A DNA stretch of 64,000 bases from Pseudomonas sp. Leaf58 (lineage in GTDB: Bacteria; Pseudomonadota; Gammaproteobacteria; Pseudomonadales; Pseudomonadaceae). The translations under genes and the position numbers were made by a program. Shown in pieces: positions 8,594-18,653 of the stretch (positions are counted from its first letter, which is position 1; the number at the start of each line of letters is the position of its first letter). The notes beneath the pieces are model-generated. The model saw only the letters and a program-made list of their open reading frames with translations. It was not told the DNA's origin and made no database searches. The stretch is from positions 4,469,501-4,533,500 of the forward strand of contig NZ_CP032677.1 of NCBI RefSeq assembly GCF_003627215.1, given 5' to 3'.

Positions 8594-9034
8594 TTATTTC
8601 ATAGTGAACTCGACACGCCATGAATTATCAGCAGAGGTGCCGGTAATATTGGCCGTGCAGGTCGCGCCGCCACTTGGAGTGGCTGTTTTTGTCCATTCGG
8701 GCTTCTTAATACCGCCAGGCATTAGACGCATCTGAAACGTAGTACCGAAAGCACATGTTTTGCGTCCCATCGTGTATCGCACCATCGCCGCATTTACATC
8801 CGGGCTGACAACACGTTGAACGCCGAAAGCATTCACTATGCCGGGGGGTATCTCCTGAGCCGGGCGAGGAACAGCGATCTGATAGGTGCTGGATTCGTTC
8901 GAGGTCACCAGTTTGAGAACCATTGTCTCGGCTCCCTGATTTTTGACGGTTACGTCTACCTTCGGCCCCGCCTGAACCATGCCCGCCATCAGCAACGAAA
9001 CACTGGCCATCAGAACCTGCGATGTCTTCTTCAT
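8594..9034 (-). CDS. Small secreted protein of unknown function
   Basis: A 146-residue protein with a clear Sec signal peptide (MKKTSQVLMASVSLLMAGMVQA, then GPKVDV), leaving a mature domain of ~124 residues. The mature part is predicted to be beta-rich, with two cysteines (CAFGTT and TCTAN) that could form a disulfide. No lipobox and no known family recognised. It is the first gene of the minus-strand unit that continues into the 253-residue gene and the ABC exporter 95 bases downstream. It may be a periplasmic or surface partner of the exported product, but nothing in the sequence proves this. GC content is lower than in flanking genes. Confidence 0.6.
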   Translation of the reverse strand: MKKTSQVLMASVSLLMAGMVQAGPKVDVTVKNQGAETMVLKLVTSNESSTYQIAVPRPAQEIPPGIVNAFGVQRVVSPDVNAAMVRYTMGRKTCAFGTTFQMRLMPGGIKKPEWTKTATPSGGATCTANITGTSADNSWRVEFTMK

Positions 9035-9965
9035 GTTTGGCTATCTCTCATCTCTTCCATGCGGTTTATGGATGAGACGCCCTTGGTGACCAACGGCCCC
9101 AAGGCTGCCCAAGACGCTCCTTCGTTCATGGACAGCTCCACAGAACGTCCAATCGGCTTAACGGCAGCCGATGACAAAGCCTTAGCTTTAGTGTGGCTTT
9201 GCATGTTTCGGCATGTGTCCCCGCTCCGCCTTGCTTTGGGTAAGACCGCAAACCGACATAACGCCATTATTTCGGCGCCAAAAAACCAACACCTTTGCCA
9301 ATATTGCAAAACGCCATAAGACCGTTCATACCTTTTTTGACGAATTTTGAAAAAAATTTTCTCGTGCTGGCATAAAAATATCTCGCAACAGTTTCGCCCT
9401 TTATATACGGGGGGAAACTCCCCGAGTGCTATCAGATTGAAATTGTCCGCCACTGAAAAAATATTTAGAAATCTTTCATCCGCGCTGAACCCACCTCGGA
9501 ACTTCTGCTACGACGAATCGCTCATAGTCCCGTAACGAATTTCCTGCCCTCGGGTTGTGAGAGATGACTTACAGATGACAACGGCAGGTATCCACGACCG
9601 GCCCAACAACTTCGACAGGTATGACGGTAAACCCCGACAGCCTGTCCACGCAGGAGAGAAGCGTCCCTTACAATTCGTCCTAGTGGTTGATTTCAAAGGA
9701 TTTTTCCAATTGAAAGAACAAGCACAGCAACGCGCCAAGTAGCGCATTGCAATAAAGACGGCTGCATGCCAGGGCACGTTTTTTTAATTAATGGCTTTTT
9801 ACTGCCACATTTGAGTGCATAACTTTTTGCGCTCCGGATTTATTTTGCCTGCGCTCGGTGAAGTGTGCATTCGCCACAGACCCGTGCGCCCGAAAACTGT
9901 TGTTAATCAACCCAGTCCGGCGTTTCCCAGAAGCGCTGACATGATAAACACATGAGGTGATAGCG
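9035..9965. other. AT-rich 930-bp gap: divergent promoter region of algD and the exporter unit
   Basis: No convincing gene. The segment is AT-rich, especially 9330-9480 and 9775-9870, unlike the rest of the window. It must hold the promoter of the minus-strand exporter unit and the long algD leader. Seen here: a candidate AlgU promoter at 9499-9527; AlgR-like sites at 9322-9330 (CCGTTCATA) and 9671-9679 (CAATTCGTC), each 7/9 to CCGTTCGTC; a short GGGG/CCCC hairpin near 9409-9424; and a T7 run after a GC-rich patch near 9780. The AlgR assignments are weak. Confidence 0.5.
9499..9527 (+). promoter_or_regulatory. Candidate AlgU (sigma-22) promoter of algD
   Basis: GAACTT at 9499-9504, a 17-base spacer, then TCATAG at 9522-9527. 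This matches the AlgU/RpoE pattern GAACTT-N16/17-TCnnA. It would give an untranslated leader of about 430 bases before algD, similar in scale to the long leader known in P. aeruginosa. The position and motif are seen; the activity is inferred. Confidence 0.65.
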
Positions 9966-11282
9966 ATGCGTATCAGCATCTTTGGTTTGGGTTATGTGGG
10001 TGCGGTCTGTGCGGGCTGCCTGACGGCGCGAGGCCATGAGGTTATTGGTGTGGACGTGTCCAAGACCAAGATCGACCTGATCAACCAGGGGAAATCCCCC
10101 ATCGTTGAACCTGGCCTGGAAGCACTGCTGCAACAAGGCATCGCCAATGGCCGCCTGCGCGGCACTACCGACTTCGCCGAAGCCATCCGTGCCAGCGACG
10201 TGTCGATGATTTGCGTGGGTACGCCCAGCAAGAAGAACGGCGACCTGGGCCTTGAGTACATCGAGTCGGTGTGCCGCGAAATCGGCTACGTGCTACGTGA
10301 CACCAGCCGCCGCCACACCATCGTGGTGCGCAGCACCGTGCTGCCGGGTACCGTCAAGAACGTGGTTATCCCAATCCTCGAAGACTGCTCGGGCAAAAAG
10401 GCCGGGGTCGACTTCGGTGTCGCGGTCAACCCGGAGTTCTTGCGGGAAAGCACCGCGATCAAGGACTACGACCAACCGCCGATGACCGTTATCGGTGAGC
10501 TGGACAGCGCCAGCGGCGACGTGCTGCAAGCCCTGTACGAAGAGCTCGACGCGCCGGTGATCCGCAAGCCGATCGAAGTGGCCGAGATGATCAAGTACAC
10601 CTGCAACGTGTGGCACGCCACCAAGGTCACCTTCGCCAACGAGATCGGCAACATCGCCAAAGCCGTGGGCGTCGATGGCCGCGACGTGATGGACGTGGTC
10701 TGCCAGGACAAAGTGCTGAACCTGTCGCAGTACTACATGCGCCCCGGTTTTGCCTTCGGCGGCTCGTGCCTGCCCAAGGACGTGCGTGCCCTCACCTACC
10801 GCGCCGCCAGCCTCGATGTACGCGCCCCGCTGCTCGACTCGCTGATGCGCAGTAACGAATCGCAGGTGCAAAACGCTTTCGAACTGATCGAAAGCCACGA
10901 CAAGCGCAAGGTCGCCCTGCTGGGCCTGAGCTTCAAGGCGGGCACCGACGACCTGCGCGAAAGCCCGCTGGTAGAACTGGCCGAACGCCTGATCGGCAAG
11001 GGCTACCAACTGGACATCTACGACGAGAACGTTGAGTACGCCCGGGTTCACGGGGCGAACAAGGACTACATCGAGTCGAAAATCCCGCACGTGTCGTCGC
11101 TCCTCAATGCCGACTTCCAGAAGGTGGTCGACAACGCCGACATCATCGTTTTGGGCAACCGTGACGAGCAGTTCCGTGCACTGGCGCAGCAAGCGCCAGC
11201 CGGCAAGCACGTGATCGACCTGGTTGGTTTCATGAGCAAACCCACCAGCGCCAGCAGCCGTACCGAAGGCATCTGCTGGTAA
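9966..11282 (+). CDS. algD: GDP-mannose 6-dehydrogenase
   Basis: AlgD oxidises GDP-mannose to GDP-mannuronate, the committed step of alginate synthesis, in the cytosol. The protein has 438 residues. The Rossmann start [19 protein letters not shown], the hinge region around VNPEFLRE and the nucleophile Cys268 in GGSCLPKD are present; Cys268 has the same number as in P. aeruginosa. I chose ATG at 9966 with GAGGTGA at 9954-9960; an in-frame GTG lies three codons upstream. It is first in the alginate operon and is followed by a strong hairpin before alg8. Confidence 0.97.
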   Translation: MRISIFGLGYVGAVCAGCLTARGHEVIGVDVSKTKIDLINQGKSPIVEPGLEALLQQGIANGRLRGTTDFAEAIRASDVSMICVGTPSKKNGDLGLEYIESVCREIGYVLRDTSRRHTIVVRSTVLPGTVKNVVIPILEDCSGKKAGVDFGVAVNPEFLRESTAIKDYDQPPMTVIGELDSASGDVLQALYEELDAPVIRKPIEVAEMIKYTCNVWHATKVTFANEIGNIAKAVGVDGRDVMDVVCQDKVLNLSQYYMRPGFAFGGSCLPKDVRALTYRAASLDVRAPLLDSLMRSNESQVQNAFELIESHDKRKVALLGLSFKAGTDDLRESPLVELAERLIGKGYQLDIYDENVEYARVHGANKDYIESKIPHVSSLLNADFQKVVDNADIIVLGNRDEQFRALAQQAPAGKHVIDLVGFMSKPTSASSRTEGICW

Positions 11283-11288
11283 GCCCTC

Positions 11289-11331
11289 GGCTGGGCAGCG
11301 CACGCCTCCCCACTTGCGCTGCCCAGCCTTT
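11289..11331 (+). terminator. Strong hairpin between algD and alg8 (possible partial terminator)
   Basis: A perfect 14-bp inverted repeat (GGCTGGGCAGCGCA at 11289-11302 with its complement at 11315-11328) around a 12-base loop, followed by only three T residues. It could act as a leaky terminator or as a 3' stabiliser of the algD message. Confidence 0.55.
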
Positions 11332-11356
11332 CCCGAATTCTCGACGGATGCTGAAC

Positions 11357-12838
11357 ATGCAAAGGCTCCAGACCGTGCTGTTGCAGTGCGCCGGGTGGCT
11401 GCTCTACATGAGCCTGCTCATGCTGATCGCCCTGGCCCTGCCAGCCGATATCTTCGACTCGCAGTCGAAGCACTTCATCTTCCTGGTCGGCGCCGTCGGC
11501 ATCTGGCGCTATTCCATGGGCGCCACCCATTTCATCCGCGGCATGATCTTCCTCTACGGCGTGTACCCGTACCTGCGCCGCAAGGTGCAGAAAATGGGCG
11601 CTGCCACCGACCCGTCGCATGTGTACCTGATGGTCACCAGCTTCCGTATCGAAGCGCTGACCACCGCCCAGGTGTACAGCTCGGTGATCCGCGAGGCGAT
11701 CAACTGCGGCTTCCCGACCACCGTGGTCTGCTCGCTGGTGGAAATGTCGGATGAACTGCTGGTGAAGAGCCTGTGGGCCAAATACAACCCACCGGCCCAC
11801 GTCAAGCTGGACATCGTGCGCATCGCCGGTACCGGCAAGCGCGACGGCCTGGCCTACGGCTTTCGCGCCATCTCGCGCATGCTGCCGGACGACAATGCCG
11901 TGGTAGCGGTAATCGACGGTGACACCGTGCTGGCCGATGGCGTGGTGCGCAAGACCGTGCCGTGGTTCAAGCTGTTCCCCAACGTCGGCGGCCTGACCAC
12001 CAACGAATTTTGCGAAGTGCGTGGCGGCTACATCATGAGCGAGTGGCACAAGCTGCGCTTCGCCCAGCGCCACATCAACATGTGCTCGATGGCCTTGTCC
12101 AAGCGCGTGTTGACCATGACCGGGCGCATGTCGATGTTCCGCGCCAGCGTGGTGACCAACCCCGAGTTCATCGCCGACGTCGAAAGTGACTCGCTCATGC
12201 ACTGGCGCCTGGGCCGCTTCAAGTTTCTCACCGGTGACGACAAGTCCAGCTGGTTCAGCCTGATGCGCCTGGGCTACGACACCTTCTACGTGCCGGACGC
12301 CGCCATCAACACGGTCGAGCACCCGCCGGAAAAGAGCTTTCTCAAGGCCAGCCGCAAGCTGATGTACCGCTGGTACGGCAACAACCTGCGGCAGAACTCC
12401 CGCGCGTTGGGCCTGGGCCTGCGCCGCCTGGGGCTGTTCACCAGCATCGTGCTGTTCGACCAGCGCGTGTCGATGTGGACCAGCCTGTTGGGCCTGACCG
12501 TGGCAGTGATCGCCAGTATCAAGTTCGGCCTGGGCTTCCTGCTGGTGTACCTGCTGTGGATCGGCATCACCCGCCTGATCCTCACCATCATGCTGCTGTG
12601 CTCCGGCCACAACGTCGGCCCGGCCTACCCGCTGATTCTTTATTACAACCAGATCATCGGCGCGCTGATGAAGATCTACGTGTTCTTCCGCCTCGACAAG
12701 CAGTCCTGGACGCGTCAGCCCACTGCCCTCAAGCGTGACCTCGCCAGCTTTCAACAATGGTTCAACACCTGGTCCTCGAGGACCATGACCTTCTCGGCTG
12801 CCAGCATCTTCGTTGCTGTGCTGTTCATGGTCGTGTGA
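11357..12838 (+). CDS. alg8: Alginate polymerase, glycosyltransferase family 2
   Basis: Alg8 polymerises mannuronate from GDP-mannuronate at the inner membrane. The protein has ~493 residues, starting [10 protein letters not shown]; an in-frame ATG three codons earlier (11348) lacks a good ribosome site, while GGATG precedes 11357. Two N-terminal membrane helices, a cytosolic GT2 domain with [14 protein letters not shown] (DxD-like) and [15 protein letters not shown], and C-terminal membrane helices are seen. It works with Alg44, which senses c-di-GMP. Confidence 0.95.
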   Translation: MQRLQTVLLQCAGWLLYMSLLMLIALALPADIFDSQSKHFIFLVGAVGIWRYSMGATHFIRGMIFLYGVYPYLRRKVQKMGAATDPSHVYLMVTSFRIEALTTAQVYSSVIREAINCGFPTTVVCSLVEMSDELLVKSLWAKYNPPAHVKLDIVRIAGTGKRDGLAYGFRAISRMLPDDNAVVAVIDGDTVLADGVVRKTVPWFKLFPNVGGLTTNEFCEVRGGYIMSEWHKLRFAQRHINMCSMALSKRVLTMTGRMSMFRASVVTNPEFIADVESDSLMHWRLGRFKFLTGDDKSSWFSLMRLGYDTFYVPDAAINTVEHPPEKSFLKASRKLMYRWYGNNLRQNSRALGLGLRRLGLFTSIVLFDQRVSMWTSLLGLTVAVIASIKFGLGFLLVYLLWIGITRLILTIMLLCSGHNVGPAYPLILYYNQIIGALMKIYVFFRLDKQSWTRQPTALKRDLASFQQWFNTWSSRTMTFSAASIFVAVLFMVV

Positions 12839-12874
12839 GCCCAACCCGGATCGGATCTAACAGGAACAAACCCC

Positions 12875-14041
12875 ATGAATACCGCCGTGAACGTCAATGT
12901 CGTGCATGAGTCCGAAGCCCAGCGCCAACACGCTCGGGTGCGCATTCCCGCCAAGCTGCGGTTCCTGGACGCCCAGCGCCAGACCCACGAAGTGAAGGTC
13001 GACGACCTTTCCGCCGGTGGCCTGAGCTTCCACACCAAGCAACCCTTGTCGGTGGGCGACGTGCTGCGCGGGCGGCTGCAGTTCACGGTCGACAACCTCG
13101 GCCTGACCATCGACATCGAGTTCCAGGTGCGCGCCTACAACCCGAGCAACGGCCGCACCGGCGCGCAGTTCCAGAACCTCGAACCACGCGACATCGCCAC
13201 GCTGCGCCACATCATCACCTCGCACCTGTCAGGTGAACTGATCAGCATCGGCGATGTGCTCAGCACCCTGCAACGCGACAACTTCACCAAGGCGCGCAAG
13301 CAGAAGGATGGCGGCTCCGGCCTAAGCGCCTTCGGTCGCCTCAAAGCAGTCACCGTCACCCTCGGCGTGTTCGTGGTCGGCGTCGCCGCCTTCGGCTTCA
13401 TCGCCAAGTCGCTGTACGGCATGTACTTCGTCAGCCACGCCCAGGCCGGGGTGGTCGCGGTGCCCACCACCAACATCACCATGCCGCGTGACGGTACCGT
13501 GAACAGCTTGGTGGAAAGCGGTGGCCAGATCGCCAAGGGCGCACCGCTGGCCAGCTTCACCACCAGCATGCTGGACATGCTCAAGGGCAACCTGGAAGAC
13601 GCCCAGCTGGAGCCGGCGAAAATCGAGGAACTGTTCGGCAAGCAACTGTCCGGCACCCTCACCAGCCCCTGCGATTGCGTGGTCGCCCGCCAACTGGTGG
13701 ACAACGGCCAGTACGCGGCCAAAGGCCAGCCGATCTTTCAGCTGATCCCGCGCACCACCACCCCGATGGTCGAGGCGCGCTTCACTTACCGCCAGTTCGA
13801 CGAAGTCAAGCCAGGTACCCGGGTCAACTTCCAGGTGGCCGGCGAAGACGAAGTGCGCACCGGCCAGATCGTCAGCAGCGCCAGCCTCAACAGCGAAGAC
13901 CTGGCCTCTGACATCCGTGTGCAGATCAAGCCCGACAGCGGCCTGCCTGCCGAGCTCGCCGGCCGCCCGGCGTCGGTCAACAGCGACCGTGGCCCCTCGC
14001 TGAACTGGCTGATCGACAAAGCCATGGCCCGTGGGCTGTAA
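12875..14041 (+). CDS. alg44: Alginate co-polymerase, PilZ c-di-GMP receptor
   Basis: A 388-residue protein with a cytosolic PilZ domain (residues ~15-120), one transmembrane helix (~155-177) and a periplasmic HlyD-like part. The c-di-GMP-binding residues are all present and numbered as in P. aeruginosa: R17 and R21 in QRQHARVR, and D44, S46 and the glycines in DLSAGG. It should activate Alg8 when c-di-GMP rises and help bridge to the periplasmic complex. The ribosome site AGGA is at 12862-12865. Confidence 0.96.
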   Translation: MNTAVNVNVVHESEAQRQHARVRIPAKLRFLDAQRQTHEVKVDDLSAGGLSFHTKQPLSVGDVLRGRLQFTVDNLGLTIDIEFQVRAYNPSNGRTGAQFQNLEPRDIATLRHIITSHLSGELISIGDVLSTLQRDNFTKARKQKDGGSGLSAFGRLKAVTVTLGVFVVGVAAFGFIAKSLYGMYFVSHAQAGVVAVPTTNITMPRDGTVNSLVESGGQIAKGAPLASFTTSMLDMLKGNLEDAQLEPAKIEELFGKQLSGTLTSPCDCVVARQLVDNGQYAAKGQPIFQLIPRTTTPMVEARFTYRQFDEVKPGTRVNFQVAGEDEVRTGQIVSSASLNSEDLASDIRVQIKPDSGLPAELAGRPASVNSDRGPSLNWLIDKAMARGL

Positions 14042-14078
14042 GAGGACAAGCCTATGACTAGCAGACAACCTGATACCT

Positions 14079-14170
14079 GTGGGAGCTGGTTTGCCGGCGA
14101 TCGAGAGCGCAGCACTCGCCCTGCAAATGTGTCGCCTGCACCGGCCAATCGCCAGCAAGCCAGCTCCCAC
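14079..14170. repeat. REP inverted pair between alg44 and algK
   Basis: Arms of 23 bases (14079-14101 and 14148-14170, two mismatches) of the GTGGGAGCTGG variant fill the alg44-algK gap. They lie inside the alginate operon and end just ten bases before the chosen algK start. Confidence 0.85.
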
Positions 14171-14179
14171 AAGGTCCGC

Positions 14180-15586
14180 ATGAACCTGGGATTGTGTGCA
14201 CTGGCTGCCGCCATCACCCTGGCTGGCTGTGCCGGCCTGCCCGACCAGCGCCTGGCCAACGAAGCCATGAAGCGCGGTGACACGGCACTGGCCGAGCGCA
14301 ACTACAAGGCCCTGGCCGACCTGGGCTATAGCGAGGCGCAAGTGGGCCTGGCCGACATCAAGGTGGCCACCCGCGACCCGTCGAAAATCAAGGAAGCCGA
14401 GGCCACCTACCGCGCCGCGGCGGCCATTTCGCCACGTGCCCAGGCGCGCCTGGGCCGCTTGCTGGTGGCCAAGCCCGACAGCACCCAAGCCGAGCGTGTA
14501 GAAGCCGAAACCCTGCTCAAGCAAGCGGCCCAACAGGGCGAGGCCAATACCCTGATCCCGCTGGCGATGCTCTACCTCAGCTACCCGCAGAGCTTCCCCA
14601 AGGTCAATGCGCAGCAGCAGATCGACCAATGGCGCGCCGCCGGCAACCCGGAAGCAGGCCTGGCCCAAGTGCTGCTGTACCGCACCCAAGGCACCTACGA
14701 CCAGCACTTGGGCGAAGTGGAAAAAATCTGCAAGGCCGCGCTCGCCACCACCGACATTTGTTACGTAGAGCTGGCCACCGTGTACCAGAAACGCGGCCAG
14801 GCTGACCAGCAAGCCGCCCTGCTCGGCCAGCTGAACGCCGCCTACGCCCGTGGCGCCGTGCCGGCCACCCGGGTCGACAGCGTGGCCCGGGTGCTGGCTG
14901 ACCGCAGCCTCGGCCAAACCGACGAAAAAACCGCCAAGGACCTGCTCGAGCAGGTGGCCCCAGCCAACCCGGCATCCTGGGTCAGCCTGGCGCAACTGGT
15001 CTACGACTTCCCCGAGCTGGGCGACACCGACCAACTGCTGGCCTACATCGACAAGGGCCGCGAAGCCGAACAGCCACGCGCCGAACTGCTGCTGGGCCGC
15101 CTGTACTACGAAGGCAAAACCCTGCCAGCCGACGCCCAAAAAGCCGAGCAGCACCTGCAGGCCGCTGCCGACGCTGGCGAAGTCAGCGCCCATTACTACC
15201 TGGGCCAGCTGTACCGCCGCGGCTACCTGGGCAACGTCGAGCCACAAAAGGCCGTCGACCACCTGTTGGCCGCCGCCCGTGGCGGGCAGAACAGCGCCGA
15301 CTATGCCCTGGCCCAACTGTTCAGCGAAGGCCACGGCATTCGCCCGCAACCGGGCAATGCCTGGGTGTTCGCCCAGCTGTCGCAGGCCAACCCGACCCCG
15401 CAATCGGCAGAAATGCTGCAGCAGCTCGACCAGCAACTGACCCCCGACCAGCGCAGCCAGGCCCAGCAATTGCTGGCGCAGGAAAAGCAGGCACGCGGCA
15501 GCATGAACCAAGGCGCCAACAGCACCCTGGCCATCGAAGCCCTGCAAGACGACGAAAAAGAAAGTACCGGTGAGGACTCGCTATGA
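14180..15586 (+). CDS. algK: Alginate secretion lipoprotein, TPR/Sel1-like repeats
   Basis: AlgK is the outer-membrane lipoprotein that scaffolds the periplasmic alginate complex and helps place AlgE. The chosen start [17 protein letters not shown] gives a clean lipobox (LAGC, Cys ~17) and a 468-residue protein. An in-frame start 42 codons earlier would lie in REP sequence and add non-conserved residues. Sel1/TPR-like repeats run through the protein (for example [20 protein letters not shown]). The stop overlaps the algE start by four bases (ATGA). Confidence 0.93.
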   Translation: MNLGLCALAAAITLAGCAGLPDQRLANEAMKRGDTALAERNYKALADLGYSEAQVGLADIKVATRDPSKIKEAEATYRAAAAISPRAQARLGRLLVAKPDSTQAERVEAETLLKQAAQQGEANTLIPLAMLYLSYPQSFPKVNAQQQIDQWRAAGNPEAGLAQVLLYRTQGTYDQHLGEVEKICKAALATTDICYVELATVYQKRGQADQQAALLGQLNAAYARGAVPATRVDSVARVLADRSLGQTDEKTAKDLLEQVAPANPASWVSLAQLVYDFPELGDTDQLLAYIDKGREAEQPRAELLLGRLYYEGKTLPADAQKAEQHLQAAADAGEVSAHYYLGQLYRRGYLGNVEPQKAVDHLLAAARGGQNSADYALAQLFSEGHGIRPQPGNAWVFAQLSQANPTPQSAEMLQQLDQQLTPDQRSQAQQLLAQEKQARGSMNQGANSTLAIEALQDDEKESTGEDSL

Positions 15587-17061
15587 CGCTCAATCCCTTC
15601 GTGAAAGCTGGCATCGGCCTGAGCTTCGCCTTGCTGTGGTCCTGCCCGACCCTGGCGCAAATGACCGCTGAGAAAAACGTTGGCCTGGACGTGAAAATCA
15701 CCGGCCAATCGGAAGACGACCGTGACCTGGGCACCCGCTCTGGCGGTGATGTCAGCGGCCTGGGCCTCGACCTGCGCCCCTGGGTGTATGGCGAGCGTGG
15801 CAACTGGAGCGCCTATGCCATGGGCCAGGCCGTCACCGCCACCGACACCATCGAAACCGACACCCTGCGCCAGAACGACGACGGCACCAGCACCGACACC
15901 GCCGCCGACGGCCGCGAACAGGACAAGAGCTACCTGGCCATGCGCGAATTCTGGGTCGGCTACAGCGGCCTTACCGCCTACCCCGGCGAGCAGCTGCGCT
16001 TGGGTCGCCAGCGCCTGCGCAGCGACGACGGCATGTGGCGTGACACCAACATCGAGGCGCTGAACTGGACCTTCGACACGACCCTGCTCAAGGCCGACCT
16101 GGGCGTGGCCCAGCGCTTCAGCGAATACCGCACCGACCTCACCGAGCTAGCCCCGCAAGACAAGGACCGTACGCACCTCTACGGCAACGTCGCCACGCAG
16201 TGGACCCCAGGCCACTGGGTGGGCGTACGGGCCCATCACAGCCACGACGGCGGCAGCCTGAAGAACCCCGGCGAAACCGTCGATGCGCTGGACAAAACCC
16301 GCACCGGCGACCTCACCTGGTTGGGCCTGGAGGCCAACAGTGACGCCTACAACTGGCGCAACGACCACACCGTCAATTACTGGGGCAGCGTCACCTGGCT
16401 GACCGGCGACCGCGACACCCTCAGCAGCCAAGTGGTGGGCGACGACAGCGTGGCCACCGGCAAGCAGAGCGGTGACGTCAACGCCTGGGCCACCGACCTC
16501 GGCATCCGCCTGCGCCTCGACCCGCAATGGCAGGTGGGTGCGGCCTACGCCCGTGGCAGCGGCGGTGGTGGCGATGACGGCTCGAGCAACTACGAGCAGA
16601 CCGGCCTGGAGAGCAACCGCTCCAACTACACCGGTACCCGGTCGCGCGTACACCGCTTCGGTGAAGCCTTCCGCGGTGAGCTGGGCAACCTGCAGGCGGC
16701 CACCCTGTTCGCCTCCTGGCAGCTGCGCGACGACTACGACGCCAGCTTCATCTACCACAAGTTCTGGCGTGTCGATGGCAACCAGAACATCGGCTCCAGC
16801 GGCATCAACGCGGTGGTCAACGACAACGGCGTGAACCGCCCACTGGTCGATGGCGAAAAAGACCTCGGCCAGGAAATGGACGTGGTCGTGACCAAGTACT
16901 TCAAGCAAGGCCTGCTGCCGGCTTCGATGAGCCAGGCCATCGACGAGCCGTCTGCCCTGGTGCGCCTGCGTGCCGGCGTGTTCAAGCCGGGCGACGCCTA
17001 CGGCAAGGAAGCGGACTCGTACATGCACCGCGCCTTCGTCGATGTGATCTGGCGCTTCTGA
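15583..17061 (+). CDS. algE: Alginate outer-membrane porin
   Basis: AlgE is the beta-barrel through which alginate leaves the cell. The protein has 492 residues with a signal peptide ending near PTLAQ. Alternating-residue strands with aromatic girdles, many Arg/Asp-rich loops, and the terminal aromatic strand AFVDVIWRF fit an 18-strand barrel. The ATG overlaps the algK stop, so AlgK and AlgE are probably made in a coupled way, in line with their joint role. Confidence 0.95.
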   Translation: MTLNPFVKAGIGLSFALLWSCPTLAQMTAEKNVGLDVKITGQSEDDRDLGTRSGGDVSGLGLDLRPWVYGERGNWSAYAMGQAVTATDTIETDTLRQNDDGTSTDTAADGREQDKSYLAMREFWVGYSGLTAYPGEQLRLGRQRLRSDDGMWRDTNIEALNWTFDTTLLKADLGVAQRFSEYRTDLTELAPQDKDRTHLYGNVATQWTPGHWVGVRAHHSHDGGSLKNPGETVDALDKTRTGDLTWLGLEANSDAYNWRNDHTVNYWGSVTWLTGDRDTLSSQVVGDDSVATGKQSGDVNAWATDLGIRLRLDPQWQVGAAYARGSGGGGDDGSSNYEQTGLESNRSNYTGTRSRVHRFGEAFRGELGNLQAATLFASWQLRDDYDASFIYHKFWRVDGNQNIGSSGINAVVNDNGVNRPLVDGEKDLGQEMDVVVTKYFKQGLLPASMSQAIDEPSALVRLRAGVFKPGDAYGKEADSYMHRAFVDVIWRF

Positions 17062-17080
17062 GGCCGGTAGGGGACTTACC

Positions 17081-18640
17081 ATGAACCTTCACCCGCACTT
17101 ACGTCACAGCCTGCTGGCCAGCGCCTTGCTGCTGGCCGCCGGCCTGGCCGTCGCCGCAGAGCCCACGACGATCGCCAAAGGGCTGCAGCAAGCCAAGACC
17201 TATACGGTCTCCAGTGCACCGGTCGAACCGCTGCACATGGACCCGCCAACGCTGCCCGACCTGACCGGCTTCACTGCCGAGGCTGTGCAGAAGAAAATCG
17301 ACCGCCGCCACAAGGGCAAGGTCAGCCTGCGTCGCATGTTCCAGGAGGACAGCCTGAAGGAGTTCGTCGGCGGCGACAACAAGGCGGCCGAGTGGGTCCA
17401 ACGCCAGCACGGTATCCCGCAAGCGATCTTCATCGATGACGGCCATGTCGACCTGGTCGAGCTGAGCAAGAAGGTACCCAAACAGTACCTCAGCGAAGTC
17501 GAACCGGGCGTGTACCTGGCGCGCTTGCCGATCGTGGTCGGGCAGAAGGGCATCCTCGAAATCGACAACAAGGTCAAGCAGCTGCGCCTGTCCCAGGAAG
17601 GCGGCGCGTTCCTGGTCAACGACGGCAAGCTGTTCGTCACCGACACCCAGGTGACTGGCTGGCGCGAAAAGGACAACGGCCCGGCGACCTTCCGCTCGCC
17701 CAAGGAATTCCGCCCGTTCCTGTTGTCGTGGGGCGGCACCGAGACCTACATCGTCAACACCAAGATGGCTAGCTTCGGCTACGCCAAGTCCAAGTCGTAC
17801 GGTGTGAGCATCTCGCAGTACACACCGAACATGGCCAAGCGCATGGGCCGCCCAGAACCCACCGGCTGGATCATCGGCTCGGAGTTCAGCGACATGTGGT
17901 ACGGCTTCTACTGCTACGAAACCCAGGACTTCGTGGTCAAGGACAGCACCTACCGCGACAACATCGTCTATGGCATCGACCCGCACGACCGCTCGCACCG
18001 GCTGATCATCGCCGGCAACACGGTGTACGGCACCAAGAAAAAGCACGGCATCATCGTCTCGCGTGAGGTCAACGACAGCTGGATCATCAACAACAAGAGC
18101 TTCGACAACAAGCTCTCGGGCGTGGTGATCGACCGCAACAGCGTCAACAACCTGATCGCCTACAACGAGATCTACCGCAACCACACCGACGGCATCACCC
18201 TGTACGAAAGTGGCGACAACCTGATCTGGGGCAACAAGCTGATCAACAACCGCCGCCACGGCATCCGCGTGCGTAACAGCGTGAACATCCGCCTGTACGA
18301 GAACGTCGCCGTAGCCAACGGCCTGGTGGGCGTTTACGGGCACATCAAGGACCTGTCCGATACCGACCGCAACATTGCCCTCGACCCGTTCGACGCCAAG
18401 GTGTCGCTGATTTTGGTCGGCGGCGAGCTGGCGGCTAACGGCTCCGGGCCCCTGTCGATCGACTCGCCGCTGTCGGTCGAGCTGTACAAGGTGTCCATGC
18501 TCGCCCCGCGCAAAGCCAGCGGCATCAGCCTCAACGGCATCCTCGGCGAACGCCAGGACGAAATCCTCGACCTGCTGGTCCGCCAGCAGAAGGCTGTGCT
18601 GATCGACCCGGTCGAACGCCAGACCGAAATGATCGATTAA
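17081..18640 (+). CDS. algG: Mannuronan C5-epimerase
   Basis: AlgG converts mannuronate residues to guluronate in the periplasm. The protein has 519 residues with a signal peptide (LLASALLLAAGLAVAAE). The right-handed beta-helix is seen as CASH-like repeats (NNLIAYNEIYRNHTDGITLY, IWGNKLINNRRHGIRVRNS), and the catalytic DPHD motif lies at residues ~300-303. An AGGGGA site precedes the ATG. It also protects the polymer inside the AlgK/AlgX scaffold. Confidence 0.96.
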   Translation: MNLHPHLRHSLLASALLLAAGLAVAAEPTTIAKGLQQAKTYTVSSAPVEPLHMDPPTLPDLTGFTAEAVQKKIDRRHKGKVSLRRMFQEDSLKEFVGGDNKAAEWVQRQHGIPQAIFIDDGHVDLVELSKKVPKQYLSEVEPGVYLARLPIVVGQKGILEIDNKVKQLRLSQEGGAFLVNDGKLFVTDTQVTGWREKDNGPATFRSPKEFRPFLLSWGGTETYIVNTKMASFGYAKSKSYGVSISQYTPNMAKRMGRPEPTGWIIGSEFSDMWYGFYCYETQDFVVKDSTYRDNIVYGIDPHDRSHRLIIAGNTVYGTKKKHGIIVSREVNDSWIINNKSFDNKLSGVVIDRNSVNNLIAYNEIYRNHTDGITLYESGDNLIWGNKLINNRRHGIRVRNSVNIRLYENVAVANGLVGVYGHIKDLSDTDRNIALDPFDAKVSLILVGGELAANGSGPLSIDSPLSVELYKVSMLAPRKASGISLNGILGERQDEILDLLVRQQKAVLIDPVERQTEMID

Positions 18641-18653
18641 GGAAGCCCAGACC

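Noticed and set aside
7738..9034. Toxin-immunity or bacteriocin pair
   Set aside because: Nothing in the two proteins resembles a toxin, leader peptide (for example GG motif) or immunity protein; secretion context alone is not enough.
9031..9453. 140-codon minus-strand ORF whose stop overlaps the small secreted gene start (ATGA)
   Set aside because: No ribosome site, irregular composition (clusters of C, R, K), no domain, and it covers the promoter region. The overlap could be chance. Only conservation in other strains would make it real.
9322..9679. AlgR binding sites before algD as separate features
   Set aside because: Only 7 of 9 bases match at each of two sites. This is too weak to list apart from the regional note.
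9508..9979. Two short minus-strand ORFs in the algD leader (9508-9777 and 9788-9979)
   Set aside because: They lie in the leader region of algD, lack ribosome sites and resemble no protein.
11066..12844. 592-codon ORF antisense to alg8
   Set aside because: Very rich in H, Q, A and V and without any domain: a typical shadow frame of a GC-rich gene. Alg8 itself has clear family features.
13322..15547. 741-codon ORF antisense to alg44 and algK
   Set aside because: Low-complexity L, G, Q and V composition; it spans two real genes and a REP pair.
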